DNA of 64,000 nucleotides from Acidimicrobiia bacterium (GTDB lineage Bacteria > Actinomycetota > Acidimicrobiia > Spongiisociales > Spongiisociaceae). A program made the translations under genes and the position numbers. The stretch covers positions 1 to 64,000 of the forward strand of contig JAJEIM010000011.1 of NCBI GenBank assembly GCA_022827785.1. Reading direction: 5' to 3'. Each line of letters opens with the position of its first letter. The stretch's first letter is position 1. The notes beneath the pieces were generated by a model that worked only from the letters and a program-made list of their open reading frames with translations, made no database searches and was not told where the DNA came from. Shown here piece by piece: positions 1 through 8,460 of this stretch.

Positions 1-554
1 ACCCCCATCCGCAGCGCCTCCGCGGCGTCGAAGTGGTCGCCTGTGAGCGTGTATCGGTGGGCATTCTTCCACCCGGCCAGCAGGGCGAACAGGATGGACG
101 AACTCGATATCCCCCGGACCTCCGGCTGGCCGAAGGTCGCATCCTCGGAGGCGATCGTGATGTCCGAGCACAACGCGTACCAGAACCCTCCCCCGAGGCA
201 CCATCCGTTGACCGCCGCGATCACCGGTGTCGAGAGTTCCATGACATGCATGAAGCCTTCCACGCTTCTCTGATTGGTGTCGAGCCACTGGCGCAGCGTG
301 GCCGCTGTGGTGGCATCGTCTCCCAGAACATCCTCGTCAAAGTCGTAGCCTGCGGAGAACGCCCGTCCCGCTCCGGTCAAGACGATCGCCCTTACGGCCG
401 GATCGGCATCGGCCTCATCGAGCGCGTGATGGAGTTCCCGTTCGAGCCCGTGCGACAGCGCGTTCATCGCATCCGGACGGTTGAGCGTGATGGTGGCCAC
501 CGCATCGTCCTGGCTGAACCTGACAAACTCGTGGTCCAACTCGGCGCCTTCCAT
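1..554 (-). CDS. enoyl-CoA hydratase/isomerase family protein (partial)
   Basis: Crotonase-fold protein that would hydrate or isomerise an acyl-CoA. It runs leftward off the window edge, so the C-terminus is missing and about 184 codons are visible. From the ATG at 552-554 the protein shows the family opening ATITLNRPDAMNAL, the first oxyanion-hole segment AGRAFSAGYDFDED and the glycine-rich VNGWCLGGGFWYALCSD, followed by a TFGQPEVRGI-like stretch. An AGGGGG-type ribosome site lies just upstream. The exact substrate cannot be told; other crotonases (isomerase, dehalogenase) remain possible. The gene diverges from the aminomethyltransferase across a repeat-bearing spacer. Confidence 0.85.
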   Translation of the reverse strand, partial: MEGAELDHEFVRFSQDDAVATITLNRPDAMNALSHGLERELHHALDEADADPAVRAIVLTGAGRAFSAGYDFDEDVLGDDATTAATLRQWLDTNQRSVEGFMHVMELSTPVIAAVNGWCLGGGFWYALCSDITIASEDATFGQPEVRGISSSSILFALLAGWKNAHRYTLTGDHFDAAEALRMG

Positions 555-1062
555 CCGCGAGACCCCCTGACAACGATGCGTGACATGCCTGCCGGCAGAT
601 GAAGCGGCCTGCTGTACATGCAGGACAGGCGGTTGGTCGATGTCCCTGACACTATCAGCGGCCCGGCCAGTCTCCCGCGCCGCCGGAAGAACGCGAAAAC
701 CGCGGCAACCGGCCACCCCGCAGGGCCCTCCCCCACCGCCACCACCTTGGTGTCGAGCGCGTCCCGCCCTGCCCCGGGTTGGGGCCGCTCGACGAAATGT
801 TCCCACGCGGCCGCCCGGTCGACGTCGGAGATGGCCGCAGGTGCTTTTGGTTGTCTGACACTATATAGCGGGGGTGTGACACGAACAACCCCCTTGTACA
901 GATGGGCGACCAGCCGGTGGCCGGAGAGAAGCGGGAACCCCTCCTCGGGCCGGCCGCGGGCCTGGTAGCGCCTGGTCAGCGAACCGGTCTCGGGATCCAG
1001 GGCACGAGGAACGCTGCCGGCCGGCTGTACACTCGCCGCGATCGCGCCGGGGAGCAGACCGA
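555..1062. other. intergenic region with repeat copy A
   Basis: Spacer of about 500 bp between divergent genes with no convincing coding sequence. It contains copy A of the dispersed repeat (684-890). It also holds a short direct repeat, CTGACACTAT followed by a similar AGCG, at 646-660 and 855-869, which brackets most of that element. Promoters for both flanking genes must lie here, but no clear -35/-10 pair stands out. Confidence 0.6.
684..890 (+). repeat. dispersed intergenic repeat, copy A
   Basis: Begins GAACGCGAAAACCGCGG, continues with the conserved core GGGCCCTCCCCCACCGCCACC and ends at GGGGGTGTGACAC (874-882). It is closest to copy E at 46025: both also share CGGTCGACGTCGGAG in the middle and a CAACCCCCTT end. 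It codes for nothing obvious. Confidence 0.8.
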
Positions 1063-2286
1063 ATGTTGGAAGATCTGGGTGTCGAGGGCTTCGTGGGGAC
1101 GCCATTCCACAAGCGGACGGCAGCAGCGGCCGAGACCTCTTCCTGGTTCCCATGGCCCCCGTACATCGTGCCCGACATCTACACCGACTTCCGGGAGGAG
1201 TTGGCGGCGATGCGAACGGCCGCCACCCTCAACGAGATGTCTCCCCTGTCGAAGACCCGCATCAGCGGCCCCGATGCTTCCCGGCTGGCGGACCGGATCC
1301 TTCCCCGCAACGCCGTGGCGCAGGAGGTGGGCCAGATCCTCTACTCACCCTGGTGCAACGAGGAGGGGAAGATGGTCGCCGACGGCCTTGTCTTCCGCTT
1401 CGGCAAGGAGGAGTACGTGTTCGTGGCCGGGCCCCAGGAGCAGTGGTTCACGATGAACGCGGGCGGGCTCGACGTCGAGGTTGAGGACATCAGCCCCTCG
1501 ATCGGCATCCTCGCCCTTCAAGGACCCAGGTCGACCGAGGTCCTGGAGCGTGCGACCGGCCATGACTGGTCCACCCTGGGGTTCTCAAGGATCAGGAAGA
1601 CCGAGATAGGCGGAGCGAGCGTGGATGTGAGCCGCCAGGGCTTCACCGGCGAGGTCGGCTACGAGCTATGGGTGTCGCCGGAGGGCGCCTGCCAGATGTG
1701 GGACGCCCTGGTGGACGCGGGGAACGACTATGGCCTCCGTCCCGCCGGGGAGTATGCGATCGACATCGCTCGGGTGGAAGCCGGCCTGCTGATCATCGGG
1801 GCCGACTACATGGGGGCCGGTCCGGATCCGACTCCGCCCGTCGACGACCCCACCCAGATGCGAGTGTGCTCCCCATTCGAGCTCCGACTGGGTCGCTTCG
1901 TCGACTTCGACAAGCCAGACTTCGTGGGACGGCAAGCCCTCCTGGACGAGCAGGCTGCCGGCGGCGCCCCTCGACGTATGGTCGGGGTCAGTATCGACTG
2001 GCGGGCGATGCTGGAGTACCAACTCGAACGGGGCGAATTCGTGCAGATGTTCCCCCGGGTGCACGACATGCCCCTGCCGGTGATCGACTCGAGCAAGACA
2101 GTGGGGTATGCCACAAGCGTGACCTGGGGACCGTCGGTCGGGATGCTCATCGGGCTCGGCCACATCGACAGGCCATCGGCCAACCTCGGAGCGCAGCTAT
2201 CCGTGCTGTGGTCGGCCGCCGGTGAGACGGTCGAGATCGCCGCCGAGGTCGTCCCCCTACCGTTCAGACCCCACCGGCGCGCTTGA
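1063..2286 (+). CDS. GcvT-family aminomethyltransferase/demethylase
   Basis: Folate-dependent methyl- or aminomethyl-transfer enzyme of the glycine-cleavage T-protein family, 407 residues. Family marks are RQGFTGEVGYELWV near residue 195, IDIARVEAGLLI near 225 and a C-terminal KPDFVGRQALL-type segment. The start is fixed by GGGGAG about 8 nt before the ATG. No gcvH or gcvP lies beside it, so it is more likely a stand-alone demethylase or transfer enzyme (as in DmdA or sarcosine-type systems) than the glycine-cleavage T subunit. The substrate is unknown. It is the first gene of a rightward run ending at 6843. Confidence 0.82.
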   Translation: MLEDLGVEGFVGTPFHKRTAAAAETSSWFPWPPYIVPDIYTDFREELAAMRTAATLNEMSPLSKTRISGPDASRLADRILPRNAVAQEVGQILYSPWCNEEGKMVADGLVFRFGKEEYVFVAGPQEQWFTMNAGGLDVEVEDISPSIGILALQGPRSTEVLERATGHDWSTLGFSRIRKTEIGGASVDVSRQGFTGEVGYELWVSPEGACQMWDALVDAGNDYGLRPAGEYAIDIARVEAGLLIIGADYMGAGPDPTPPVDDPTQMRVCSPFELRLGRFVDFDKPDFVGRQALLDEQAAGGAPRRMVGVSIDWRAMLEYQLERGEFVQMFPRVHDMPLPVIDSSKTVGYATSVTWGPSVGMLIGLGHIDRPSANLGAQLSVLWSAAGETVEIAAEVVPLPFRPHRRA

Positions 2287-2332
2287 ACCGCGGTGGACCG
2301 GAACACCCGGGCGCAGCCGTGAGGATGCTGTT

Positions 2333-2866
2333 GTGGGCGCCGTGAACTCGATAAGCACCGCGGAGTTGACCCCGTCGGAGTCCAACCGGATCAGGGCCCT
2401 CCTCGACGAGGCATTCGAGGGCAGATTCACGGATGCGCTCTGGGGGCAGGCAATCGGAGGAGTCCATTTCTTCGTCGAGGAGGACGGCGTCCCGATCTCC
2501 CACGCTTCGGTCGTTCCTCGCGTCCTTGCCGTCCGAGACCGTGAGATCAGCACCGGGTATGTGGAGGCGGTCGGCACGCGGCATCGCGATCGACGTAAGG
2601 GCCTGGCCCGGACCCTACTTGCAGCGGCGCGGCGTCACATCGAGGACACGTACGAACTCGGCGCCCTGCATTCCGTTCTGCCCACCTTCTACGAGCGCCT
2701 GGGGTGGGAGCGCTGGCGCGGCCCCACCTTCGTGCGGACGGGTTCGGGTCTGATGCGAACCGAAACGGACGACGGGTGCATCCACATCTGGCGCGTGGCG
2801 GCCACGCCCGCTCTCGACCTCGATGATCCGATCAGCTGCGAGTGGCGTCCCGGCTTCGTCTGGTAG
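2333..2866 (+). CDS. aminoglycoside 2'-N-acetyltransferase (AAC(2')-I) family
   Basis: GNAT-fold acetyltransferase of 177 residues, the usual length of AAC(2')-I enzymes, which acetylate the 2'-amino group of aminoglycosides with acetyl-CoA. Family-like segments run its whole length: EAFEGRFTDALW, GGVHFFVEEDGVPISHASVV, a GYVEAVGTRHRDRRKGLA acetyl-CoA loop, YELGALHS, ERLGWERWRGPTFV, and the C-terminal CEWRPGFVW. I chose the GTG at 2333 because a GAGGATG-like site precedes it and a longer frame would overlap the upstream gene. Its native substrate may be a cell-wall or other amine, as proposed for mycobacterial homologues. Confidence 0.78.
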   Translation: MGAVNSISTAELTPSESNRIRALLDEAFEGRFTDALWGQAIGGVHFFVEEDGVPISHASVVPRVLAVRDREISTGYVEAVGTRHRDRRKGLARTLLAAARRHIEDTYELGALHSVLPTFYERLGWERWRGPTFVRTGSGLMRTETDDGCIHIWRVAATPALDLDDPISCEWRPGFVW

Positions 2867-2904
2867 CGAAGGCTCGGGGGGCGCCGGAACTAGGGTTCGA
2901 GCCG

Positions 2905-3831
2905 ATGGATGATCGACCGGCTTCGCAGGCACCTCGTTTCGGGGTCGTAGTGCCGTCCAGCGGGGCCCTCGCCCAACCGGACTCCATGGTCGCCATCGCC
3001 CGTCGGGCGGACGAGGCCGGGTTCGACTCGATCTGGGCGATCGACCACATCGTCATCCCGGCCTCCGGCGTCTACGTCTTCGGCGAGAACGTCTACGAGC
3101 AGCTGGTGGTGCTCGCCCATCTGGCGGCGGTCACCGAGCGGGTCCGCCTCGGCACGAGCGTGATGGTGGTGCCCTACCGCAACCCCATCGTCGCGGCCAA
3201 GATGCTCGCCACCATCGATGCGCTGTCGGGCGGGCGCCTGATCCTCGGAGTGGGGTCGGGGTGGCTCGAGGAGGAATTCGACACGCTCGGCGCCGATTAC
3301 GCATCCCGCGGTGCGGTGACGGATGAGGCGCTGGACACCTTCGTCAGCCTGTGGACGCGCCGCGACGAAGGCCGTTCGGGACGTTTCGCGGAGATCCGGT
3401 TCGCGCCGACACCGGTCCAGGATCCCCATCCCCCGATCCTCATCGGCGGCAACAGCCGCCGCGCCATCCGGCGGGCCGTGGAGCTGGGACAGGGCTGGCA
3501 CCCCACGACCGTTCTCTCCGAAGCTGAGCTCGTCGCCCTCGCCGGCCATCTGCAGACGAGTTGGGAGGCGGCGGGACGCCGCGGGAAGCCCGAGATCGCG
3601 CTGGGGATCCCCGTTCTCGTCACGGAGACGCCGCCGGATCCCGAGGAGACCTGGCTGGGAGCACGGATGGTGGCGGGATCGCCGGAGGAGATCGTCGCCG
3701 AACTCCGCAAGCTCTCCGGGTTCGTGACCCACTTCGTCATCCACGTGGTGGCCGGCACCCGCGAGGAGTTGCTCGCCCAACTCGACCTGCTAGCCCGGGA
3801 CGTCCTCCCAGGTGCTCGGCTACGCTCGTAA
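2905..3831 (+). CDS. LLM-class (probably F420-dependent) oxidoreductase
   Basis: Luciferase-like monooxygenase-fold enzyme of 308 residues. It starts with the typical first strand RFGVVVPSSG, then AIARRADEAGFDSIWAIDH, RVRLGTSVMVVPYRNP and LILGVGSGWLEEEFDTLG, all diagnostic of the TIM-barrel family. In Actinomycetota most members of this type use coenzyme F420, but the cofactor is inferred here. The ATG at 2905 leaves a 38-bp gap after the acetyltransferase; the longer frame from 2842 would overlap it. Substrate unknown. Confidence 0.82.
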   Translation: MDDRPASQAPRFGVVVPSSGALAQPDSMVAIARRADEAGFDSIWAIDHIVIPASGVYVFGENVYEQLVVLAHLAAVTERVRLGTSVMVVPYRNPIVAAKMLATIDALSGGRLILGVGSGWLEEEFDTLGADYASRGAVTDEALDTFVSLWTRRDEGRSGRFAEIRFAPTPVQDPHPPILIGGNSRRAIRRAVELGQGWHPTTVLSEAELVALAGHLQTSWEAAGRRGKPEIALGIPVLVTETPPDPEETWLGARMVAGSPEEIVAELRKLSGFVTHFVIHVVAGTREELLAQLDLLARDVLPGARLRS

Positions 3832-3858
3832 ACCGGCGCGGTGAGGAGGACAGAACCG

Positions 3859-5265
3859 ATGGCTTGGGACTTCGTTCGTGCCTTCAACGAGAACATCGGC
3901 GTGAACGCATCGGGCCGGCTCCAAGTCGAGGACGTGGACGCCACCCAACTCGCCGAGAGGTTCGGAACGCCGCTCTACGTCATCTCGGAGAACCAGATCT
4001 ACGCGAACGTCAAGAGGTGGCACGATGCGTTCGCCTCGCGCTATCCCCGGTCCGAGATCCTCTTCGCCGCCAAGGCCAACAACAACCTCACCGTGAGGCG
4101 CATCTTCACCCTGGCCGGCGCCGGTGGAGACGCGTTCGGTCCGGGTGAGCTGTACCTGACGCTGCTCGCCGGCACCGATCCCGATCGGGTCGTTCTCAAC
4201 GGATTCAACAAGCGGGATGAGGAGATCCGGATGGCCATCGAGGCCGGCGCCGCCATCCATCTCGATGCCCCCGACGAACTCGATGACGTGATCCGGGCGG
4301 CTCGCGACCTCGGGATAAGAGCGCGCGTCGGGATGCGGACGAGGTTGTTGCTGCACGACCTCGACGACATGGAGGCGGACTGGCCGCCCGGGATCAAGAT
4401 CGGGCCGGGAGTTCGCGAGATCAACAAGTTCGGCATCGCCCTCGACGATCTCGAGACGGTGTGCCGCCACGCCCTCCGGGAACCCGACGTCAAGCTCGTC
4501 GGGTTCCATCACCACGTCGGTCGCTGGGCACCCGACCTGAGGGTCCACGAGGCAGTCGTTAAGGACCAGATGGAGGCCGCCGGAGTGCTCAAGGACCGGT
4601 TCGGATGGGTACCCGAGTACTTCGACTTCGGCGGCGGCTTCGCGTGGGGAAGGCCGGAGGGTCACGGGCCCATGGGATTCGACCGCGGTTCTCCGACCGC
4701 GGAGGAGTTCGCCGAGGTGATGACGGCCCTCTTCCGCGAAGGGCTCGACGCCCACGGCCTCGGCGAGCCCCGGCTGATGGTCGAACCCGGACGCGGGATC
4801 TCGTCCGACATAGGCATCCTCCTGTCCCGGGTCGGCATCCGGAAGTCGTTCTCCGACGTGGGCCAGACCTGGATCGGACTCGATGCGAGCGAGAACCACC
4901 TGCTCAACATCCTGTCGGGCGGCTTCTACTACCACCCGGTCGTGACGGATCGGGTCAACGAGACGCCCACCGAGACGGTCAACCTGGGGGATCCGCTGTG
5001 CTGGTTCGGCAACCTCGCGCTCAACGTCCAGCTTCCACATGTGGAGCGTGGCGACTTCGTGGCGTTCCTGGACACCGGTGCCTACTGCGAGAGCAAGAGC
5101 CTGCAGTTCAACTCGATGCCCCGTCCGGGAACCGTGCTGGTCTCGGGCTCGAAGACCGAACTCATCACCGAGCCGGAGGTGCTTCAGGACGTCACGAGGC
5201 GCTTCCGCCTGCCTGCGCGGCTGATGCCCGAACCGACCGCACCCGCCGAACCGAGCACGACCTGA
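3859..5265 (+). CDS. diaminopimelate decarboxylase-like PLP enzyme (fold type III)
   Basis: Fold-III PLP decarboxylase relative, 468 residues. The PLP lysine is in FAAKANNN (Lys72). The glycine loop is EYFDFGGGFAWG, the phosphate-binding stretch VEPGRGIS, and the C-terminal barrel has DTGAYCESKSLQFNSMPRPG. GAGGAGGA 8 nt upstream fixes the ATG at 3859. HHHVGRW replaces the usual HxGSQ and the motifs are divergent, so the substrate may not be diaminopimelate; an ornithine/arginine-like or other amino-acid decarboxylase is possible. No lysine biosynthesis genes are nearby, and the next gene is a peptide-type solute-binding homologue. Confidence 0.75.
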   Translation: MAWDFVRAFNENIGVNASGRLQVEDVDATQLAERFGTPLYVISENQIYANVKRWHDAFASRYPRSEILFAAKANNNLTVRRIFTLAGAGGDAFGPGELYLTLLAGTDPDRVVLNGFNKRDEEIRMAIEAGAAIHLDAPDELDDVIRAARDLGIRARVGMRTRLLLHDLDDMEADWPPGIKIGPGVREINKFGIALDDLETVCRHALREPDVKLVGFHHHVGRWAPDLRVHEAVVKDQMEAAGVLKDRFGWVPEYFDFGGGFAWGRPEGHGPMGFDRGSPTAEEFAEVMTALFREGLDAHGLGEPRLMVEPGRGISSDIGILLSRVGIRKSFSDVGQTWIGLDASENHLLNILSGGFYYHPVVTDRVNETPTETVNLGDPLCWFGNLALNVQLPHVERGDFVAFLDTGAYCESKSLQFNSMPRPGTVLVSGSKTELITEPEVLQDVTRRFRLPARLMPEPTAPAEPSTT

Positions 5266-5295
5266 CCGCCCGTCATGCAATGAAAGAGAGAGCCT

Positions 5296-6843
5296 ATGCC
5301 CACCAATGGCCCACGCTCCGAGTTGGTTCTCCACTGGCCCGGTAGCCCGCCGTCCTTCAACCCGTTCTCCAACCTGTCGATGCCGAGTTGGTTCCCCATC
5401 TGGTTCATCTTCGACCAACTCGTCAACCTCGACGGAGAAGCTCGGGTCGGTCCCCAGCTGGCCGAGAGCTGGGACGTCTCGGCTGACGGGCGCCGGTACA
5501 CCTTCCGCCTTCGCAGTGATGTGACCTGGCATGACGGCGCACCCTTCAGCGCGGAGGACGTCGCCTTCACGTACACGATGCTCGTCGATCCGAGGTCGAC
5601 GAGCAGGTACCAGTCCCTGGCGCTTCCGATCAAGGGTGCCGAGGCGTACGCCGCGGGAGACGCTCCGACGGTCGAGGGCATCAGCGTCGTCGACGATTGC
5701 ACGGTCGTTATGGAGCTCGCCGAGCCGCACTTCGGTTTCCTCGCGACGATGGCTTTCCCGATCGTCCCGAGGCACATCCTCGAGGGCGTCGCAACGGGCG
5801 AGCGGGTCGAGGACACGGAATGGTCCCTCCGGTCACCGGTCGGAACCGGGCCTTTCCGGATCTCTTCGTACGAGCCCGGGGGCGACGCTGTCTTCGTCGC
5901 CAACGAGGCGTACTGGGGTGGGACTCCGAGTCTCGACGGCCTCACGCTTCGCAGGCTCGACGACGAGGCCGCACTCGTGGCGTTCGGCACCGGGGACATC
6001 GACGTCATGTTCATCGACGCGCTCGATGCCGACCTGGCTAGAGAGCGTCCGGGCGCCAGGGTCGAGGCGTTCCGGACGTGCGAATGGCGGACGATCATCT
6101 TCAACCACAGCCATCCGGCTCTGGGCGACCGGAGGGTGCGCGAGGCGGTCGTCCGCGCCATCGACCGCGAGGCCATCATCCGCGACGTGTACCAGGGAAT
6201 GGGCGAGGTGATCGGCTCGCCGCTCATCATGCCCGAGTGGGCGGTGAACCATCGCCTCGACTCGCAATACCCGTACGACCCGGAAGGTGCCAGGGCGCTG
6301 CTCGCCGAAGCCGGGTTCGCCGATGGTTTCAGGGTCGAGCTGGTCACGGGCCCGGGCGCCATCCCGGCCCGTCACAACGCTCCATTCCTGGGGGAGGTCC
6401 AGCGTTACCTCGCCGACATAGGCATAGATCTTGTCCTCAACATCAAGCCGATCGTGGAGTACGTCGGCGACTACGAGAACTCCCGTTTCGACGTGTACAC
6501 CTGCTGCGGCGCTTCCGGTCCCGATCCGGACTTCACCGCGATCTACTTTCACTCGTCGTCGATGCCGCCGAAGGGGTCCAACGGCGCGCGCTATGTCAGC
6601 GCGGAGGCCGACGAGCTGTTGCTACGCGGCCGGGCGGCCGCCGACCCTGAGGAGCGAGCCGCCGTGTACCACCGCTATGCGGAGGTGCTGACCCACGATC
6701 TGCCTTGGGCGGCGCTGTGGCACGAGAACCGGGTCCTGGCCCTGGCTGAGGGCGTCGGCGGAGATTTCACCGAGCTGGGCATGTCGTGGCTGCCGGGCAC
6801 GATTCCGGGATCGTGGCAATGGAGCAAGAACGGGGCCGCCTGA
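5296..6843 (+). CDS. ABC solute-binding protein family 5 homologue, no signal peptide
   Basis: Family-5 (dipeptide/nickel/oligopeptide) solute-binding homologue of 515 residues. LAESWDVSADGRRYTFRLR, TWHDGAPFSAEDVAFTY and GTGPFRISSYEPG are the classic family segments. The N-terminus (MPTNGPRSELVLHWPGS) has neither a signal peptide nor a lipobox, and an in-frame TGA at 5281-5283 rules out a longer start. No permease or ATPase genes accompany it. It follows the decarboxylase by 30 bp and is probably co-transcribed. It may be a cytosolic binding protein, or it may depend on a different N-terminal sequence not encoded here. Confidence 0.8.
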   Translation: MPTNGPRSELVLHWPGSPPSFNPFSNLSMPSWFPIWFIFDQLVNLDGEARVGPQLAESWDVSADGRRYTFRLRSDVTWHDGAPFSAEDVAFTYTMLVDPRSTSRYQSLALPIKGAEAYAAGDAPTVEGISVVDDCTVVMELAEPHFGFLATMAFPIVPRHILEGVATGERVEDTEWSLRSPVGTGPFRISSYEPGGDAVFVANEAYWGGTPSLDGLTLRRLDDEAALVAFGTGDIDVMFIDALDADLARERPGARVEAFRTCEWRTIIFNHSHPALGDRRVREAVVRAIDREAIIRDVYQGMGEVIGSPLIMPEWAVNHRLDSQYPYDPEGARALLAEAGFADGFRVELVTGPGAIPARHNAPFLGEVQRYLADIGIDLVLNIKPIVEYVGDYENSRFDVYTCCGASGPDPDFTAIYFHSSSMPPKGSNGARYVSAEADELLLRGRAAADPEERAAVYHRYAEVLTHDLPWAALWHENRVLALAEGVGGDFTELGMSWLPGTIPGSWQWSKNGAA

Positions 6844-6901
6844 GCGGGCCAATCCCGGGTGCGGCAACGGTCGAGCACATGACCGCCGTCCACGACGCTC
6901 A

Positions 6902-8455
6902 CTAATCGCTGCGATCCGCGCCGTTCCGATCGGCCAGGATCGCCGCTGCGCAGTTGTAGCCGGGCGCGCCGGTCACCTCGCCGCCGGGATGCGTGCCGGC
7001 GCCGCACAGGTACAGGCCGGCGATGGGGCTCCGCCATCCACCCGAGCCAGGGAACGGCCGTCCGGTGAAGAACTGGCCGGGGAGATGGTCACCGTGATGG
7101 ATGTCCCCGGCCGGCATGCCCAGCCGGTGCTCCAGATCGGCCGGCGTGAAGAGGACGTACCCGACGAGGGCCCTGCGGAAATTTGACACGTACTCGGTGA
7201 TCCGATCGATCAGGTCCTCCGCGACGGAGGTGCGGAGATCGCTCCAGCTCCCGTTCCTGGGAACCGGTGGTGCGTACAGGACGAGGGCCGAGACCGCGTG
7301 ACCCCCCGGTGGCGCGCTGGCCGGGTCGAGCGCGGTGTGCGTTCCCAACTGGATGACGGGGTCCCTCGCCGGTCGGCCGGCGGCACAGTCCTCCCAGGCT
7401 GAGATGTAGTGGTCGATCGACCGGGTGATCCGCATGTACGACCCCGCCACCGGATCATGGTCGGGACCCAGATAGCGTGACAGGTCCATCGGTTCTCGAA
7501 GGCCCGCGTGCAACTTGAGGTAGCCGATCGTGCTCGAGATCCCCTCCACCCTGCCGAGAAACGACGGGTCCAGCACACCGGGATCGACCAGCCACGTGTA
7601 AGTCGCCCGCGGACTCAGGTTGGACACCACGATGCCGGCATCGAGACGGCTCCCATCCCCCAACTCGACCCCGGTCGCTCCCCGATCGTCCACCAGGATG
7701 CGTCTCACCGGGGCATCGGTCGTGATCTCGGCCCCTGCCCCGGCTGCCGCCTCGGCCATCGCCGAAGCGAGGGCGCCCATGCCGCCGACCGGAAGCCCGG
7801 CCCAATCCGGCTCCAGCGGAACCGAGGCCCAAGCGGCTTCGAGCGGCGAGCCGGGCTGCCGCGGATCGGCAGGCGCCGCGATATAGGCGCCCTGGACGGC
7901 CTCGTCGGCGAAGTGATCCCGCACGAGCGATGCCATGTCCCCCGTCCGCAGGGTGTCGTACAGGTCTGGATCGCCCAGCAGGGCAGACCGAGCACGCAAC
8001 TCCGACTCGGACGGAGGTTCGCGCAACACGAACGGCTCGTACAGCGCACCCGCCCGCTCCCACAACGTCGACCAGTCCGCCAGACGAGCCGACGACCCCG
8101 GGGAGAAGGAGTCGAGCTCGGCAGCGGTGCGGCGCAGGTCACTCCACTGCTTCAGGGAGCGGCCGTCGGGATAGAGCCGCAGCACCGTCGGCTCCGGCTT
8201 GCGGACCGTGACGCGTCCGGCGAGCCCCATGTCCCGGATCACCAGTCGTTGCAGTCCCCACAGCCGGAACGCGCATGTGGAGAAGCGGAACCCGTCGACG
8301 AGTTCTTCCGTGGCGAGAGCGCCGCCCACGAGGCTTCGCGCCTCGAGAACCCGCACCCGGAGCCCGGCGCGCGCCAGGTAGAACGCCGCCACCAACCCGT
8401 TGTGCCCGGCGCCCACGATGACGACATCGGCGCCGGTCCTGGTCGAGCCCGTCAC
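6902..8455 (-). CDS. phytoene dehydrogenase-like FAD oxidoreductase
   Basis: NAD(P)/FAD-dependent amine-oxidase/phytoene-desaturase superfamily protein, 517 residues. The Rossmann motif DVVIVGAGHNGLVAAFYLA is at residues 10-28, followed by VLEARSLVGGALATEE. The C-terminus has LYLCGAGTHPGGEVTGAPG, the FAD-contacting end typical of the family. The GTG at 8455 is chosen because it lies just after the upstream amidohydrolase stop (8461). No carotenoid genes are nearby, so this is probably not a phytoene desaturase proper but one of the broad PYROXD2-like group. It is likely translated with the two upstream hydrolases. Confidence 0.8.
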   Translation of the reverse strand: MTGSTRTGADVVIVGAGHNGLVAAFYLARAGLRVRVLEARSLVGGALATEELVDGFRFSTCAFRLWGLQRLVIRDMGLAGRVTVRKPEPTVLRLYPDGRSLKQWSDLRRTAAELDSFSPGSSARLADWSTLWERAGALYEPFVLREPPSESELRARSALLGDPDLYDTLRTGDMASLVRDHFADEAVQGAYIAAPADPRQPGSPLEAAWASVPLEPDWAGLPVGGMGALASAMAEAAAGAGAEITTDAPVRRILVDDRGATGVELGDGSRLDAGIVVSNLSPRATYTWLVDPGVLDPSFLGRVEGISSTIGYLKLHAGLREPMDLSRYLGPDHDPVAGSYMRITRSIDHYISAWEDCAAGRPARDPVIQLGTHTALDPASAPPGGHAVSALVLYAPPVPRNGSWSDLRTSVAEDLIDRITEYVSNFRRALVGYVLFTPADLEHRLGMPAGDIHHGDHLPGQFFTGRPFPGSGGWRSPIAGLYLCGAGTHPGGEVTGAPGYNCAAAILADRNGADRSD

Positions 8456-8460
8456 GGGCG

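Noticed and set aside
33-602. Long plus-strand open frame over the crotonase gene
   Set aside because: It is the GC-rich antisense of a clear enoyl-CoA hydratase and shows no family motif.
464-1153. Minus-strand 229-codon frame across repeat copy A
   Set aside because: The only recurring part (VVAVGEGPAGWP...FAF) is the repeat translated; other copies break the frame. No start or domain evidence.
3820-5775. 651-codon minus frame opposite the decarboxylase and binding protein
   Set aside because: Both plus-strand genes have full-length families; this is a high-GC shadow.
6902-8455. Carotenoid phytoene desaturase
   Set aside because: No crtB/crtE-type neighbours and the flanks are hydrolases, so the name is kept only as a family label.
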